Below are positions 27,931-36,292 of a stretch of 64,000 nucleotides of DNA, piece by piece. Where the stretch lies: NCBI GenBank assembly GCA_023384415.1, contig JAHDWJ010000011.1, positions 122,440 to 186,439 on the forward strand, read 5' to 3'. Every line of letters begins with the position of its first letter. Positions within the stretch are counted from its first letter, which is position 1. The position numbers and the translations under genes were made by a program. Under the pieces are notes generated by a model that was given only the letters and a program-made list of their open reading frames with translations, did no database searches and was not told the DNA's origin. The DNA is from Anaerolineae bacterium (GTDB taxonomy: Bacteria; Chloroflexota; Anaerolineae; Promineifilales; Promineifilaceae).

Positions 27931-28232
27931 TAACTGTTTTCCGGGCTAAATGTTTGGGCTGAAACCCCAGACAGGGGGTGATGCCCCATAATACCGTCGT
28001 GATGGCTGGTGCAGATGAAGCCAGATTCCTGGCCATCGTGGGTTCCTAGATGCTCATGGTTTTAGACGCATGAAGCGAGGTTGAACGTTTGGCGAATCGT
28101 TTTCAGGGGAAGGAAACAGTCGAAATAAACCCATTCCCGGCAGTTTTGCGACCAGGCGCGGCCGCGAAATGTTTCTCTAAATCCTGCGTTTCTTACGGCT
28201 TGTTCCACTTCAATCAGATGTTCGCAGACCAT
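27930..28232 (-). pseudogene. 100-codon gene with an in-frame TAA at codon 57
   Basis: Read on the minus strand from ATG 28232, the frame gives 56 residues (start MVCEHLIEVEQAVRNAG, then WSQNCREWVYFDCFLP), a TAA at 28064-28062, and then continues in the same frame with NHEHLGTHDGQESGFICTSH to a stop at 27930 that overlaps the HIT start as TAATG. Both halves are rich in Cys and His and look like one small metal-binding protein. CAA to TAA is a single transition, so a recent nonsense mutation or a read error is likely. It carries a host-type GCGGCCGC (28158). I do not know the family. Confidence 0.7.
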
Positions 28233-28257
28233 TTTCCCCTACCTCGTTGAAGCCACC

Positions 28258-28659
28258 CTAATTGAGCCATTTGCCGACCATGAAACTGACCAGGCTGACT
28301 AGCGTTGTCAGCACTACCCCCCAAACCATATCTACCACCGTGACAATCACCGGCCAATCTTTGATCGTCGCCAGGTTGGTCAGATCATAGGTGGCATAGG
28401 TGATGAGGCCAAACAAAGCCGCATGTACCAACGTTGTTGCCAGCGAATCTGCCTTCAAGCCGGGTAGGACCACAAAAACGACGATGCCCAGAATGAACAG
28501 CAAATAGAAAATAACAGCGGCCAGCCAGTTGGTTTGGGGGGCTAAGAGGTAACCCAAATGCTTCTGGTAGAAGGCCCGTGCCACCAGGCCAAGCCAGAAT
28601 AGATCAATCGCCAAAAAAGCCAGGAGAGTTGCCAGGTAAAGTTTGAAATAAAAAGCCAT
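28258..28659 (-). CDS. DUF2177 family membrane protein
   Basis: A 133-residue protein with four predicted membrane helices. The DUF2177 signature YATYDLTNLATIKDWP lies near 88-103, between helices 3 and 4, and the N-terminus FKLYLATLLAFLAIDLFWLG is typical. The function of the family is unknown. A GGGAGAGA stretch precedes the start on the minus strand. It sits in a minus-strand run of small, apparently unrelated genes. Confidence 0.88.
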   Translation of the reverse strand: MAFYFKLYLATLLAFLAIDLFWLGLVARAFYQKHLGYLLAPQTNWLAAVIFYLLFILGIVVFVVLPGLKADSLATTLVHAALFGLITYATYDLTNLATIKDWPVIVTVVDMVWGVVLTTLVSLVSFMVGKWLN

Positions 28660-28689
28660 TATTCTCTCCCTGATGGTTTGGCTACATGG

Positions 28690-29445
28690 TTACTGATCAT
28701 CTTTGCCCAGCCCATTAGCTGTCTGAATGGTTATACGCACGGCGAGATCGTTGTCTCGCCAAACCCGGTAAACATGGCCCGATCCATAGACAGCTAACTT
28801 ATTCCCATCTACCTGGAGTAGGGTGTTTTCATCAATAGCCCAGCCTGCGGCCGCCAATCCCATCTCTACGGCATGTACCAACCGGGTTAAGGTGCCCATC
28901 TGGCTGGCATGTACCTCAACGGCAAAAGGGACAAGGGCAAGCCCAGGGCATACCATTAACGGATCGACCCCTTCGCTGGCCCCTCGGAATAAAATCTCAC
29001 GCGATTCTCCGTGACGAGCTGCCTGCCATCCTCCCAAAATAGCGGTGTTAGCCGCAATGGCTGCCCCCGCTGATGTGCCCCCGTAAGGAATCCGGGCGGC
29101 CTGGAGATATTGTACCCAGGTTGGGTCGTGGCAGATTGATTGATGATAGAAGGGAGTGCGGCCGCCACAAACAAAAACCCCAGAGGGCTGAATCATAGCC
29201 AACTGTTGGTGGGTCAGGGGCTGCTCCGGTGAGACAAAAACAGGGGTTATCTGGTTTGGGGCATTGGGCAAAGCAGTAAAAATAGCCCGGTAAGCCGCAT
29301 AACTTTCCTGAGCCAGTTCTCCTGTTGGTTCGGCAACAATCAGGGCCAGGTGGGCCGAGGTGCTGCTTGCGGCCGCTTGCCCAAAACGGCCAAAGGTTTC
29401 AGCACGATAGGTGGGGTTATCACCGCCCCCATGAAGAAAGATCAT
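28690..29445 (-). CDS. Peptidase S51 / cyanophycinase-like protein
   Basis: A 251-residue protein with the S51 fold pattern: MIFLHGGGDN at the start, GVFVCGGRTPFYHQSI near 98, and the nucleophile motif YGGTSAGAAIAANTAIL with its Ser near 133 (G-x-S-A-G). Family members are dipeptidase E and cyanophycinase, which hydrolyse Asp-containing peptides in the cytoplasm. No cyanophycin synthetase is present in the window, so a general peptidase role is as likely. No signal peptide is seen. Confidence 0.82.
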   Translation of the reverse strand: MIFLHGGGDNPTYRAETFGRFGQAAASSTSAHLALIVAEPTGELAQESYAAYRAIFTALPNAPNQITPVFVSPEQPLTHQQLAMIQPSGVFVCGGRTPFYHQSICHDPTWVQYLQAARIPYGGTSAGAAIAANTAILGGWQAARHGESREILFRGASEGVDPLMVCPGLALVPFAVEVHASQMGTLTRLVHAVEMGLAAAGWAIDENTLLQVDGNKLAVYGSGHVYRVWRDNDLAVRITIQTANGLGKDDQ

Positions 29446-29507
29446 CTAATTATCCTTTAGCTGTAGCGGTTAACATAGTTTCTGTTTCCGCTACCGTCTA
29501 GGGCAGC

Positions 29508-30044
29508 TTACCCTAAATGGTGTTTGGTCTTATCACGCATGGCCGCAAGCTGGCTGCGATGTTCGGCCTCATGTTGCATCAAATGGTGGAGAACCCATTC
29601 TGGGGTCACATTATATTGGGGCAGGGAACGCGGCCGCCGAAAATCAGCCAGGTCCATTCGTTCATACGCCTCTAACAGCCGCTGCCGCACCAGTTCCAGC
29701 CGTTCCAGATGCTGCGCCAGGGTAAACCCACTAACCTGGGTTAAATGGCCTTGCTGATCGCGGGTCGGGTGGTCAAATAAGGCCGCGACTTCTGGGGGAA
29801 AGGGCTGCTCCAATACCTCGACATAGAGCCAATCTGCCTCAATATCAGCCAGGTGGTACAAGATAGCGCCAATACTGCTTTCAGCCTCTTGCGGCCGCCA
29901 ATCCACCATTTCTGGCCTCACCTGGCTCAGCTCCTGCCTGGTGCGCTGCCGGGCATCTTGCATTGCCCACAACCAGCGGCCAATCTCTGGTTCCTGGGCC
30001 AAATTAGGGTCAACTAGCAAGTTCTCTTTTGGGGAAGCATCCAT
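29508..30044 (-). CDS. DinB-like four-helix-bundle protein
   Basis: A 178-residue protein of the DinB/YfiT fold. Metal-binding histidines sit in ILYHLADIEADWLYVE (helix 2) and the C-terminal LHHLMQHEAEHRSQL. Such proteins are often thiol-dependent S-transferases or of unknown role. ATG 30044 is chosen because it follows the stop of the upstream DinB-like gene by 1 nt; a longer frame from 30164 would overlap that gene by over 100 nt. The pair forms a two-gene unit of related but diverged proteins. Confidence 0.82.
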   Translation of the reverse strand: MDASPKENLLVDPNLAQEPEIGRWLWAMQDARQRTRQELSQVRPEMVDWRPQEAESSIGAILYHLADIEADWLYVEVLEQPFPPEVAALFDHPTRDQQGHLTQVSGFTLAQHLERLELVRQRLLEAYERMDLADFRRPRSLPQYNVTPEWVLHHLMQHEAEHRSQLAAMRDKTKHHLG

Positions 30045-30045
30045 A

Positions 30046-30471
30046 TTACACCGTGTATCGTTTATGCCAGCTATCAGGGAAAGTGAGCTTATTCCCGTAC
30101 ACAAAGCGGATAAGCTGCCCGTGATGCTGAATCTCATGTTCCAGGAGGGCAAAGGCGAGATCAAGCTGGCCCTCGGTTAAATCGGCAAACGACATGTCGT
30201 TTAGCTGGTTGTACGTCATTTCCAGAGCAGCCAGCACCGATTCCTTATCTCGGGGCGTTGCAAGAGTGCATGAAAACCCCTGCCAACCGCCGGCCGCGAT
30301 CCCCTTCAGGTAACTTTCCCGCGCCCCCACCATACACCACACCTGTTCCGCGATTCGGTTAGATGGCAGTTGCGGCAAATCCAAACCTAGAGAACTTTCA
30401 TCGAGATGGGTAATAAGGTCATCAGTTAGCTTGAATGCCTCATTCAGATGTGCCTTCAATTTCTGATTCAT
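30046..30471 (-). CDS. Second DinB-like protein
   Basis: A 141-residue all-helical protein: MNQKLKAHLNEAFKLTDDLI in helix 1, RESYLKGIAAGGWQGF and the conserved ALLEHEIQHHGQLIRFVYG near 108-126, which supplies His ligands as in DinB-fold proteins. It lies directly upstream of the other DinB-like gene and is probably co-transcribed with it. Function is unknown. Confidence 0.8.
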   Translation of the reverse strand: MNQKLKAHLNEAFKLTDDLITHLDESSLGLDLPQLPSNRIAEQVWCMVGARESYLKGIAAGGWQGFSCTLATPRDKESVLAALEMTYNQLNDMSFADLTEGQLDLAFALLEHEIQHHGQLIRFVYGNKLTFPDSWHKRYTV

Positions 30472-30487
30472 AATGTTCTGCCGCCAT

Positions 30488-30592
30488 TTACGATTGACGA
30501 TTTTAGATTTACGATTGGTAATACCCTGAGTAACATCTCGTAGAAAAGGCTTAGGTAAACTTCGTGCCCATTCGCGGAATTCGTGGCTAAAA
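30488..30592. repeat. TTTACGATT and ATTCGTGGC intergenic repeats
   Basis: Between the DUF1905 and DinB-like genes lies ATTTACGATTGACGATTTTA followed by a second TTTACGATT, then CTTCGTGCCCATTCGCGGAA with TTCGTGGCTAAAA. Both belong to the dispersed families described for this window. Confidence 0.55.
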
Positions 30593-30595
30593 CTC

Positions 30596-30883
30596 TCAAC
30601 GTATTTCCAGATATACCGTTACATTGTCTCCGGCCTCAATTTTTTCGGCTTTGCGGACAGTTGCTTTGATAGGCACAATGTAGCTGCCATCTTTGGGAAA
30701 CAGAGAAGTTTTCCACACCGTCTGGCCAATCCGGGCCGTCACCGGGATCATCCCCCAGCCATAGGTCACAAACCCGGATACATCTTTGAGGTCGCGGCAC
30801 TGCTCCTCTGGAACGGTGACAAAGTACCAGGGTGCCGGGCCCTTCCAAAACCAAATCTTGCCATTGAATTCGATACTATACAT
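30596..30883 (-). CDS. DUF1905 domain protein
   Basis: A 95-residue single-domain protein with the DUF1905 beta-barrel pattern: FNGKIWFWKGPAPWYFVTVP, GWGMIPVTARIGQTVWKTSL and a basic C-terminus ending in VTVYLEIR. The function is unknown; in other bacteria the domain can be joined to a YdeI-like domain, which is missing here. The following minus-strand genes are the DinB pair. Confidence 0.85.
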   Translation of the reverse strand: MYSIEFNGKIWFWKGPAPWYFVTVPEEQCRDLKDVSGFVTYGWGMIPVTARIGQTVWKTSLFPKDGSYIVPIKATVRKAEKIEAGDNVTVYLEIR

Positions 30884-31269
30884 TTTTTATTGTTCTGGAT
30901 GAGGTTCATAGTCTTCCACGAACCCTCAAGGGTTGTTCGTTTGAAGATGGCAGTAATGTTTGAAGATGGCAGTAGTCTATTCAATAAGATCAAAGCGAAA
31001 ACTACCGCCCCTTTGTTCATGTAACCTTTGGTTGTTCCTTTAGAATCAACGCAAGTACTCTACAGTTAAGGCAACTAAGTGAATGCAAGGATTTAATTCC
31101 CCTATTGTAGATTGGGTTCTATAGGTGTCAACACGGTTTTGCGGTGCTAATACCCGACGCGGCGACAAAGCGGCGCAGCGACAGGGCGAAAAAATGTCAG
31201 ATAAAGAAAAGAAGTTCAACTTTTGGGGAAAAGTTGAACTTCTCGAAAGTTACGGCTATCGGCTGATGG
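30884..31269. other. Intergenic region with 19-bp tandem duplication and terminator
   Basis: This 386-bp gap holds a two-copy 19-bp direct repeat (GTTTGAAGATGGCAGTARY, 30939-30957 and 30958-30976), a small AACCCTCAAGGGTT hairpin near 30920 and the strong terminator at 31210-31243. No credible gene is present. Confidence 0.6.
31210..31243 (-). terminator. Rho-independent terminator of the tyrosine catabolic cluster
   Basis: AGAAGTTCAACTTTT (31210-31224) and AAAAGTTGAACTTCT (31229-31243) form a perfect 15-bp stem with a GGGG loop. On the minus strand it is followed by TTTTCTTTATC, giving a U-rich tail right after the homogentisate dioxygenase stop. Confidence 0.85.
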
Positions 31270-32448
31270 CTAGCTGCCTATTGCCTTAATCCCTGGCAGC
31301 CAGCTTCGGGCGTAGGCCGGGTCGTCAATTTCCAGGGCGTAGGTGGTGGGGTAGAGGGGGCGGAAGGTGTCTACCATGACGGCTAACTCTTCGGTTTTTT
31401 CTTTACCGATGGAACCTTCGTAGGTGCCAGGGTGTGGCCCATGCGGAATGCCGTTGGGGTGGATGGTGAATGAGGCCCGCTCAATCCCTTTGCGAGACAT
31501 GAAATCCCCTTCCACATAGTACAGCACTTCGTCGGAATCTACGTTGGAATGGTTGTATGGGGCGGGGATGGCCTGGGGATGGTAATCAAACAGGCGCGGC
31601 ACGAAGGAGCAGAGGACGAACCCTGGCCCATCGAAGGTTTGGTGAACGGGCGGGGGCTGGTGGATGCGGCCGGTAATCGGCTCGAAATCGCCAATGTTGA
31701 AGGCAAACGGCCACAAATGCCCATCCCACCCCACGACATCGAACGGGTGGTGGGTGTAGGTGAACCGGGTGATGACGTCGCGGGCTTTGATGTGGACATG
31801 GTATTGCCCCCGTTCATCATAGGTGACGAGTTCATCCGGGGGGCGGATGTCCCGCTCGCAGTAGGGACTGTGTTCCAGGAATTGGCCGTAATGGTTGATG
31901 TACCGTTTGGGTGGGGTGATGTGGCCGAAGGATTCGATGAAGAGAACCCGCTGCTCTACGCCGGCATCGGGCACAAACCGCCAGATGACCCCGGTGGGGA
32001 TGACCAGGTAATCGCCGGGGCCGTAGCGGAGGTTGCCGAACTGGGATTCGAGGACGCCGGTGCCATCGTGGATGAACAGGGTGTCGTCTCCCTGGGCCTG
32101 TTTGTAATAGTAGGTCATCGGCTGGGTGGGGCGGGCCAGGTAGAGAATGACGTCGTTGTTGCCGAGTAGGGGAACGCGGCCGCTTACCAAATCTCCTCCC
32201 GCCTCAACTTTGGCCCCTTTCAGATGGCGCGGCTGGAGAGGGCAATCTTTCACATAAGGAATCTCCACCTTTTCCACCAACGTCACCGCTTCCACCGCCG
32301 TTGGTGGGTATATGTGGTACAAGATTGATTGAATCCCGGCAAATCCATGAATCCCCATCACCTCTTCGTGATAGAGGGTGCCATCCGGCTGCCGGAACTG
32401 GGTATGCCGCTTCCGGGCAATTTGACCAAGTTTGTAGTAGTAACTCAT
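31270..32448 (-). CDS. hmgA: Homogentisate 1,2-dioxygenase
   Basis: A 392-residue cupin-fold non-haem iron dioxygenase that opens the ring of homogentisate to maleylacetoacetate. The start MSYYYKLGQIARKRHTQFR is the hallmark of the Bacillus/Thermus-type branch. Candidate iron ligands are in YNHSNVDSDEVLYYVEGDF and PNGIPHGPHPG. ATG 32448 follows AGGGG; a longer frame to 32508 would translate an intergenic repeat (LHNSSLILHNS). It is the last gene of the minus-strand tyrosine cluster, after 4-hydroxyphenylpyruvate dioxygenase. Maleylacetoacetate isomerase and fumarylacetoacetase are not in the window. Confidence 0.9.
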   Translation of the reverse strand: MSYYYKLGQIARKRHTQFRQPDGTLYHEEVMGIHGFAGIQSILYHIYPPTAVEAVTLVEKVEIPYVKDCPLQPRHLKGAKVEAGGDLVSGRVPLLGNNDVILYLARPTQPMTYYYKQAQGDDTLFIHDGTGVLESQFGNLRYGPGDYLVIPTGVIWRFVPDAGVEQRVLFIESFGHITPPKRYINHYGQFLEHSPYCERDIRPPDELVTYDERGQYHVHIKARDVITRFTYTHHPFDVVGWDGHLWPFAFNIGDFEPITGRIHQPPPVHQTFDGPGFVLCSFVPRLFDYHPQAIPAPYNHSNVDSDEVLYYVEGDFMSRKGIERASFTIHPNGIPHGPHPGTYEGSIGKEKTEELAVMVDTFRPLYPTTYALEIDDPAYARSWLPGIKAIGS

Positions 32449-32461
32449 CGTAAACCCCTGT

Positions 32462-32555
32462 GGGGAATTATGAAGGATGAGGGATGAATTATGAAGAGGG
32501 TCCTTCATAATTCATAATTCATAATTCATAATTCATCTTTCATAATTCATACTCT
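32462..32555. repeat. TTCATAA repeat and ATGAAGGATGAGGGATGA repeat between hpd and hmgA
   Basis: GAATTATGAAGGATGAGGGA followed by the mirror-type TTCATAATTCATAATTCATA fills the 100-bp gap between the two dioxygenase genes. The two halves are partly complementary and could form a long imperfect hairpin inside the operon transcript. Confidence 0.65.
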
Positions 32556-33669
32556 ATAGGTTGCCGCGTAAGGCTTGTTCCCGCTCCAGGGATTCAAAAA
32601 GGGCTTTGAAATTCCCCTTGCCGAAACCGCGTGCCCCGTGCCGTTCGATGATTTCAAAGAAGACGGTGGGGCGATCTTCTACGGGTTTGGTGAAAATCTG
32701 GAGCAGATACCCTTCATCGTCCCGGTCTACCAGGATACCCAATTCAGCCAGTTGATCTATTGGTTCATTAATCTTGCCCACGCGGGCTTCCAGATCATCA
32801 TAATAGGTGGTGGGCACACGGAGAAATTCAACCCCATTGTCCCGCAGTTGGCTGACTGTTTCGATGATATTGCCGGTGGAGCAGGCGATATGCTGCACTC
32901 CTGGACCGTAATAAAAGTCCAGATACTCCTGAATTTGGGATTTTTTCTTGCCTTCGGCTGGTTCGTTGATAGGAAATTTGATTTTGCCGTTGCCGTTTTG
33001 CATCACTTTGGACATGAGGGCCGAATATTCGGTGGAGATGTCCTGGTCGTCGAAGTGGATAAGTTGGCTGAATCCCATAGTCTCGGCGAAGAAGTTGACC
33101 CACCGGTTCATGGCCCCTAGCTCGACGTTGCCGACCATGTGATCAATGGCCGCCAGGCCAACCCCTTTGTGGCGGCCGCGTCCCGTCCGACCATTGCTCC
33201 CCCCATTACGGGCCACAAAGCCGGGGGCATACGGGCCATGATAGTTGGCGCGGTCTACAAATTTGATCAATGTATCCCCATAGCAGCGAATGGCCGAAAA
33301 GCGGTACACCCCATGCTCATCTTCTAATTCCGTTGGCTTGATGGCCCCGGTGGCCCCTCGTTTGGTGGCCTGGAGATACGCATCGGCTGCGTCGGGCACT
33401 TCTACAGCGATAACCCCTACCCCATCCCCATGCAAATGGGTGTGCCGGGCGATGGGATGATCCGGGGTGAGGGCACAGGAAAGCACCAGGCGGATATTCC
33501 CCTGCTCCATCACATAGGAAGCAACTTTGCGGCTGCCCGTCTCCAGGCCAGCGTAGGCGGTGTTGGTAAAGCCAAAAGCGGTCCGATAAAAATGGGCCGC
33601 CTGTTTGGCATTGCCAACATAAAATTCAACATGATCCATTCCTTTAATCGGTAAAAAATCTTCAGACAT
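32554..33669 (-). CDS. hpd: 4-hydroxyphenylpyruvate dioxygenase
   Basis: A 371-residue vicinal-oxygen-chelate protein that converts 4-hydroxyphenylpyruvate to homogentisate. The iron ligands are visible as His in IDHMVGNV, His in GVQHIACST and Glu in VFFEIIERHGARGFGKGNF, which also supplies the C-terminal gating helix. ATG 33669 has a clear AAGGAG seven bases upstream; an upstream frame to 33753 runs through a repeat and is discarded. It lies between the deiodinase-like gene and hmgA on the same strand, giving consecutive pathway steps. Confidence 0.95.
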   Translation of the reverse strand: MSEDFLPIKGMDHVEFYVGNAKQAAHFYRTAFGFTNTAYAGLETGSRKVASYVMEQGNIRLVLSCALTPDHPIARHTHLHGDGVGVIAVEVPDAADAYLQATKRGATGAIKPTELEDEHGVYRFSAIRCYGDTLIKFVDRANYHGPYAPGFVARNGGSNGRTGRGRHKGVGLAAIDHMVGNVELGAMNRWVNFFAETMGFSQLIHFDDQDISTEYSALMSKVMQNGNGKIKFPINEPAEGKKKSQIQEYLDFYYGPGVQHIACSTGNIIETVSQLRDNGVEFLRVPTTYYDDLEARVGKINEPIDQLAELGILVDRDDEGYLLQIFTKPVEDRPTVFFEIIERHGARGFGKGNFKALFESLEREQALRGNL

Positions 33670-33704
33670 AGTGGACTCCTTGAGAATTGGGGGGAACCAG
33701 TTTT

Positions 33705-33808
33705 TGCCACGAATTTCACGAATTTGTACCAATTGGGAGGGGTATACGGTCATGCACCCTTCCTAAAGGTCAAAAAAATTCGTGTTCATTGGTGGAATTC
33801 GTGGCTAA
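33705..33808. repeat. Inverted GCCACGAATT element upstream of hpd
   Basis: GCCACGAATTTCACGAATTT (33706 on) is mirrored by ATTCGTGTTCATTGGTGGAA with TTCGTGGC ending near 33805. The approximately 30-bp arms are imperfectly complementary and enclose about 40 bp. The element fills the whole gap between the deiodinase-like gene and hpd, so the transcript of this cluster should fold here. Confidence 0.65.
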
Positions 33809-33824
33809 ATCTTACTTATTCCGC

Positions 33825-34499
33825 TCATTTATAGGTCACAATTTCCTCTAGCGGCTTCTTCTTTTGGGCGTGGGTAGGTATCTGGGCGTTCTCAGCGGGG
33901 TAGCCAACGACGAGCAGCAGGAACGGCCGTTCATAGCTGGGCCGGCCGACTATCTGGTTGAAAAAACCCATAGGGCTGGGGGTATGGGTCAGGCTGACCA
34001 GCCCGGCGTTATGAACCGCAGTGATGAGGATGCCGGCCGCGATGCCGACGCTCTCTTGCACGTAATAATGTTTGACTTTGCGCCCATCAGGCAGCAGCCC
34101 ATACGACTGGGCAAAGATGGCGATGAGGACGGGGGCGGTTTCCAGGAATGGTTTATGCTCATCTGTACCCAGGGGCGCCAGGGCGTCCAGCCATTCCGGG
34201 GGAGCTTTGCCATTGTAAAAGTCACGCTCTTCTGCTTCTGCGGCCGCACGAATCTGCTTCTTGATTGCCGGGTCTGTCACGACAACAAAATGCCAGGGCT
34301 GCAAGTTGGCCCCGTTGGGAGCTGTGCCGGCCGCCAGCAGGCAGTTCTCAATTACCCCGGCCGGGATGGGGCGGTCAGAAAATTCCCGCACCGTGCGGCG
34401 GCGGCTGATGTCGGCATAGAACGCGGCCGCACGGTGCTGCATCTCTTCGGGAGGATATTCGTGATAACTGGTATGAGGGACAAAGGTAACAGTATTCAT
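33825..34499 (-). CDS. Iodotyrosine deiodinase-type nitroreductase (halotyrosine dehalogenase)
   Basis: A 224-residue FMN protein of the nitroreductase superfamily. FMN-binding [14 protein letters not shown] is near 33-46 and [14 protein letters not shown] near 61-74. The triad that separates iodotyrosine deiodinases from other nitroreductases is complete with the family spacing: Glu91 and Tyr95 in EERDFY, and Lys116 in [11 protein letters not shown] (E-x3-Y, then 21 residues to K). In known enzymes these chelate the amino-acid zwitterion of halotyrosine over FMN. It lies between an aminotransferase and hpd in a tyrosine catabolic cluster, so reductive removal of halogen from halotyrosine before ring degradation is the likely role. 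Confidence 0.82.
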   Translation of the reverse strand: MNTVTFVPHTSYHEYPPEEMQHRAAAFYADISRRRTVREFSDRPIPAGVIENCLLAAGTAPNGANLQPWHFVVVTDPAIKKQIRAAAEAEERDFYNGKAPPEWLDALAPLGTDEHKPFLETAPVLIAIFAQSYGLLPDGRKVKHYYVQESVGIAAGILITAVHNAGLVSLTHTPSPMGFFNQIVGRPSYERPFLLLVVGYPAENAQIPTHAQKKKPLEEIVTYK

Positions 34500-34578
34500 A
34501 GGTCAAAATGGAGATTAAATACGGATGTGCGGAAACGCGGATAAAACAATGACCATATCCTTCTTTCCGCTGTCTGGG

Positions 34579-35787
34579 TTAACAAATTTTGCCAATCTCC
34601 TCACCGATGACGCGGCCCAGCCGGGCAATACCATCTTCTATTTTCTCGGCCGTGGCATTAGAAAAGTTGAGGCGCAGGCAGTTGCGGCCGCAGCCCGGCT
34701 CAACAGCGAAGGCGTGTCCTGGAATAAAAGCCACTTTCTCCTGGGCGATGGTGGTTTCTAACAAGGCGGCCGTGTCTACGCCATCAGGCAGCTCTACCCA
34801 AATGAACATCCCCCCTCGCGGCCGCGTCCAACGAGCCTCAGCCGGGAAATAATCTGCCAACGCCTGGAGCATCACATCCCGGCGGTGGCCGTACTCCTGG
34901 CGCAGCCGGGCCAGATGTTCCGGAAAATGACCAGAGGCGAGAAAGGTCGCGGCCGCACGCTGTATCAGCACCGAACTTTCTAAATCTCCCATCTCTTTCA
35001 CCACCGTCAATTGGGGCAGCAAAGCCGGCGGGGCCACCATCCATCCCAGGCGCAAAGCAGGGGCCAAAATTTTAGAAAACGACCCCAAATAGATGACCCA
35101 TTGATCATCCAGGGCACGAAGCGGTGGCAGCAGTTCGTCATCATATACCAGCAGCCCATACGGATCATCTTCAACAATAGGGATGGCATACTGTGCGGCC
35201 GCTTCAATCAATTGGTGCCGCCGGGTATGGCTCAAGCTCACTCCCAGCGGATTATGCGCTTCCGTGATGCTGTACAAATAAGCTGACCGCTCCCCACCAG
35301 CCAGATACGCTTCGATAGCCTTCACATCCATCCCCGCCTGCAAATCAGTGGGCACAGTGAGGATACGGGGTTGGAACGGGGCTAACACCTGCTGCGCTCC
35401 GGTGTAAACGATATTCTCTAAAATCATCGTGCCACCAGGGTTGAGCAGAAAACGGGTTAGCACATCCAACCCTTGCTGCGCCCCGGTGGTGATAAATATC
35501 TGCTCAGGGGTGCAGCTAACCCCTCGTTGAGCCATCAGCCCTACGATTTGCTCCTTTAGCGCCGCCTGGGGGGGGCCATATTGCAGGCTCAACGGCTCAC
35601 GCAGCACCTGCGCCATTGCCTCAGCAAACGGCTCGCGGGGAAACAGCTCTGGGGCCGGCAGCCCCCCAGCAAAAGACAAAATACCCGGCTGGGCCGTCAC
35701 GGCAATCATCTGCCGCAGCACCGACCGTTTCAGGCCATGCGTCCAATTGGCAGAAGGGAATTGAGCAGGAGATGGGGATGGGTTCAT
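34579..35787 (-). CDS. PLP-dependent class I aminotransferase (2-aminoadipate/aromatic type)
   Basis: About 402 residues of a fold-type I aminotransferase resembling LysN/kynurenine aminotransferase II and the catalytic half of MocR proteins. The PLP lysine is in YLGSFSKILAPALRLGW, the cofactor Asp in IPIVEDDPYGLLVYD, and the substrate carboxylate Arg in GRNCLRLNFS. By position it should convert tyrosine to 4-hydroxyphenylpyruvate for the dioxygenase downstream. ATG 35787 is preferred; an upstream ATG at 35829 overlaps the Lrp gene and neither has a strong ribosome binding site. Confidence 0.88.
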   Translation of the reverse strand: MNPSPSPAQFPSANWTHGLKRSVLRQMIAVTAQPGILSFAGGLPAPELFPREPFAEAMAQVLREPLSLQYGPPQAALKEQIVGLMAQRGVSCTPEQIFITTGAQQGLDVLTRFLLNPGGTMILENIVYTGAQQVLAPFQPRILTVPTDLQAGMDVKAIEAYLAGGERSAYLYSITEAHNPLGVSLSHTRRHQLIEAAAQYAIPIVEDDPYGLLVYDDELLPPLRALDDQWVIYLGSFSKILAPALRLGWMVAPPALLPQLTVVKEMGDLESSVLIQRAAATFLASGHFPEHLARLRQEYGHRRDVMLQALADYFPAEARWTRPRGGMFIWVELPDGVDTAALLETTIAQEKVAFIPGHAFAVEPGCGRNCLRLNFSNATAEKIEDGIARLGRVIGEEIGKIC

Positions 35788-35809
35788 TGGCGTAAGTAGG
35801 GAAGAAGTA

Positions 35810-36292
35810 TCAATCTTTCTCTTTCCCATTTAATGGTACCACTGTCGTGGCCTTGATTTCACTCAGTACTAGCGAAGTACGGATTTTATCCATGCCCGGC
35901 AGCGGGGTGAGGGTTTCCAACAAAAATTGTTCTAAATGCTTCCGGTTTTGCACCACTACTTTGAGCAGATAATCATATTCGCCGGTGATGTGGTGGCATT
36001 CTAACAGTTCCGGCATCGTCTGCACCGCCCGGCGGAAATTTTCGACCGCTTCGGTGTTGTGCCGCTGCAAAGTCACCTGCACAAAGCAGAGCATATCAAA
36101 ACCCAGCTTCTCCTTGTTGAGGATGGTGGCGTACCGCTCAATAATGCCATCTTCTTCCAGGCGGCGAATCCGCTTTTGCAGCCCGGTGGGGGAAAGGTCT
36201 ACCAGCCGGGCCATATCTGTTTGGGTCATGCGGGCGTCTTGCTGCAAAAGTTCCAAAACAGCCCGATCCATGTCGTCGAGTTCGCGGTTCAT
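35810..36292 (-). CDS. Lrp/AsnC-family transcriptional regulator
   Basis: A 160-residue regulator with an N-terminal winged helix-turn-helix (about 5-60; MTQTDMARLVDLSPTGLQKRIRRLEEDGII) and a C-terminal RAM/AsnC ligand-binding domain (about 68-150; HHITGEYDYLLKVVV and IRTSLVLSEIKATT). These proteins usually sense an amino acid and control adjacent genes. As the first gene of the minus-strand tyrosine cluster it is the likely tyrosine- or aromatic-amino-acid-responsive regulator of the genes that follow. Confidence 0.92.
   Translation of the reverse strand: MNRELDDMDRAVLELLQQDARMTQTDMARLVDLSPTGLQKRIRRLEEDGIIERYATILNKEKLGFDMLCFVQVTLQRHNTEAVENFRRAVQTMPELLECHHITGEYDYLLKVVVQNRKHLEQFLLETLTPLPGMDKIRTSLVLSEIKATTVVPLNGKEKD

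Noticed and set aside
31549-32169. 206-codon plus-strand ORF opposite hmgA
   Set aside because: It is a codon-bias shadow of a clearly coding minus-strand gene.
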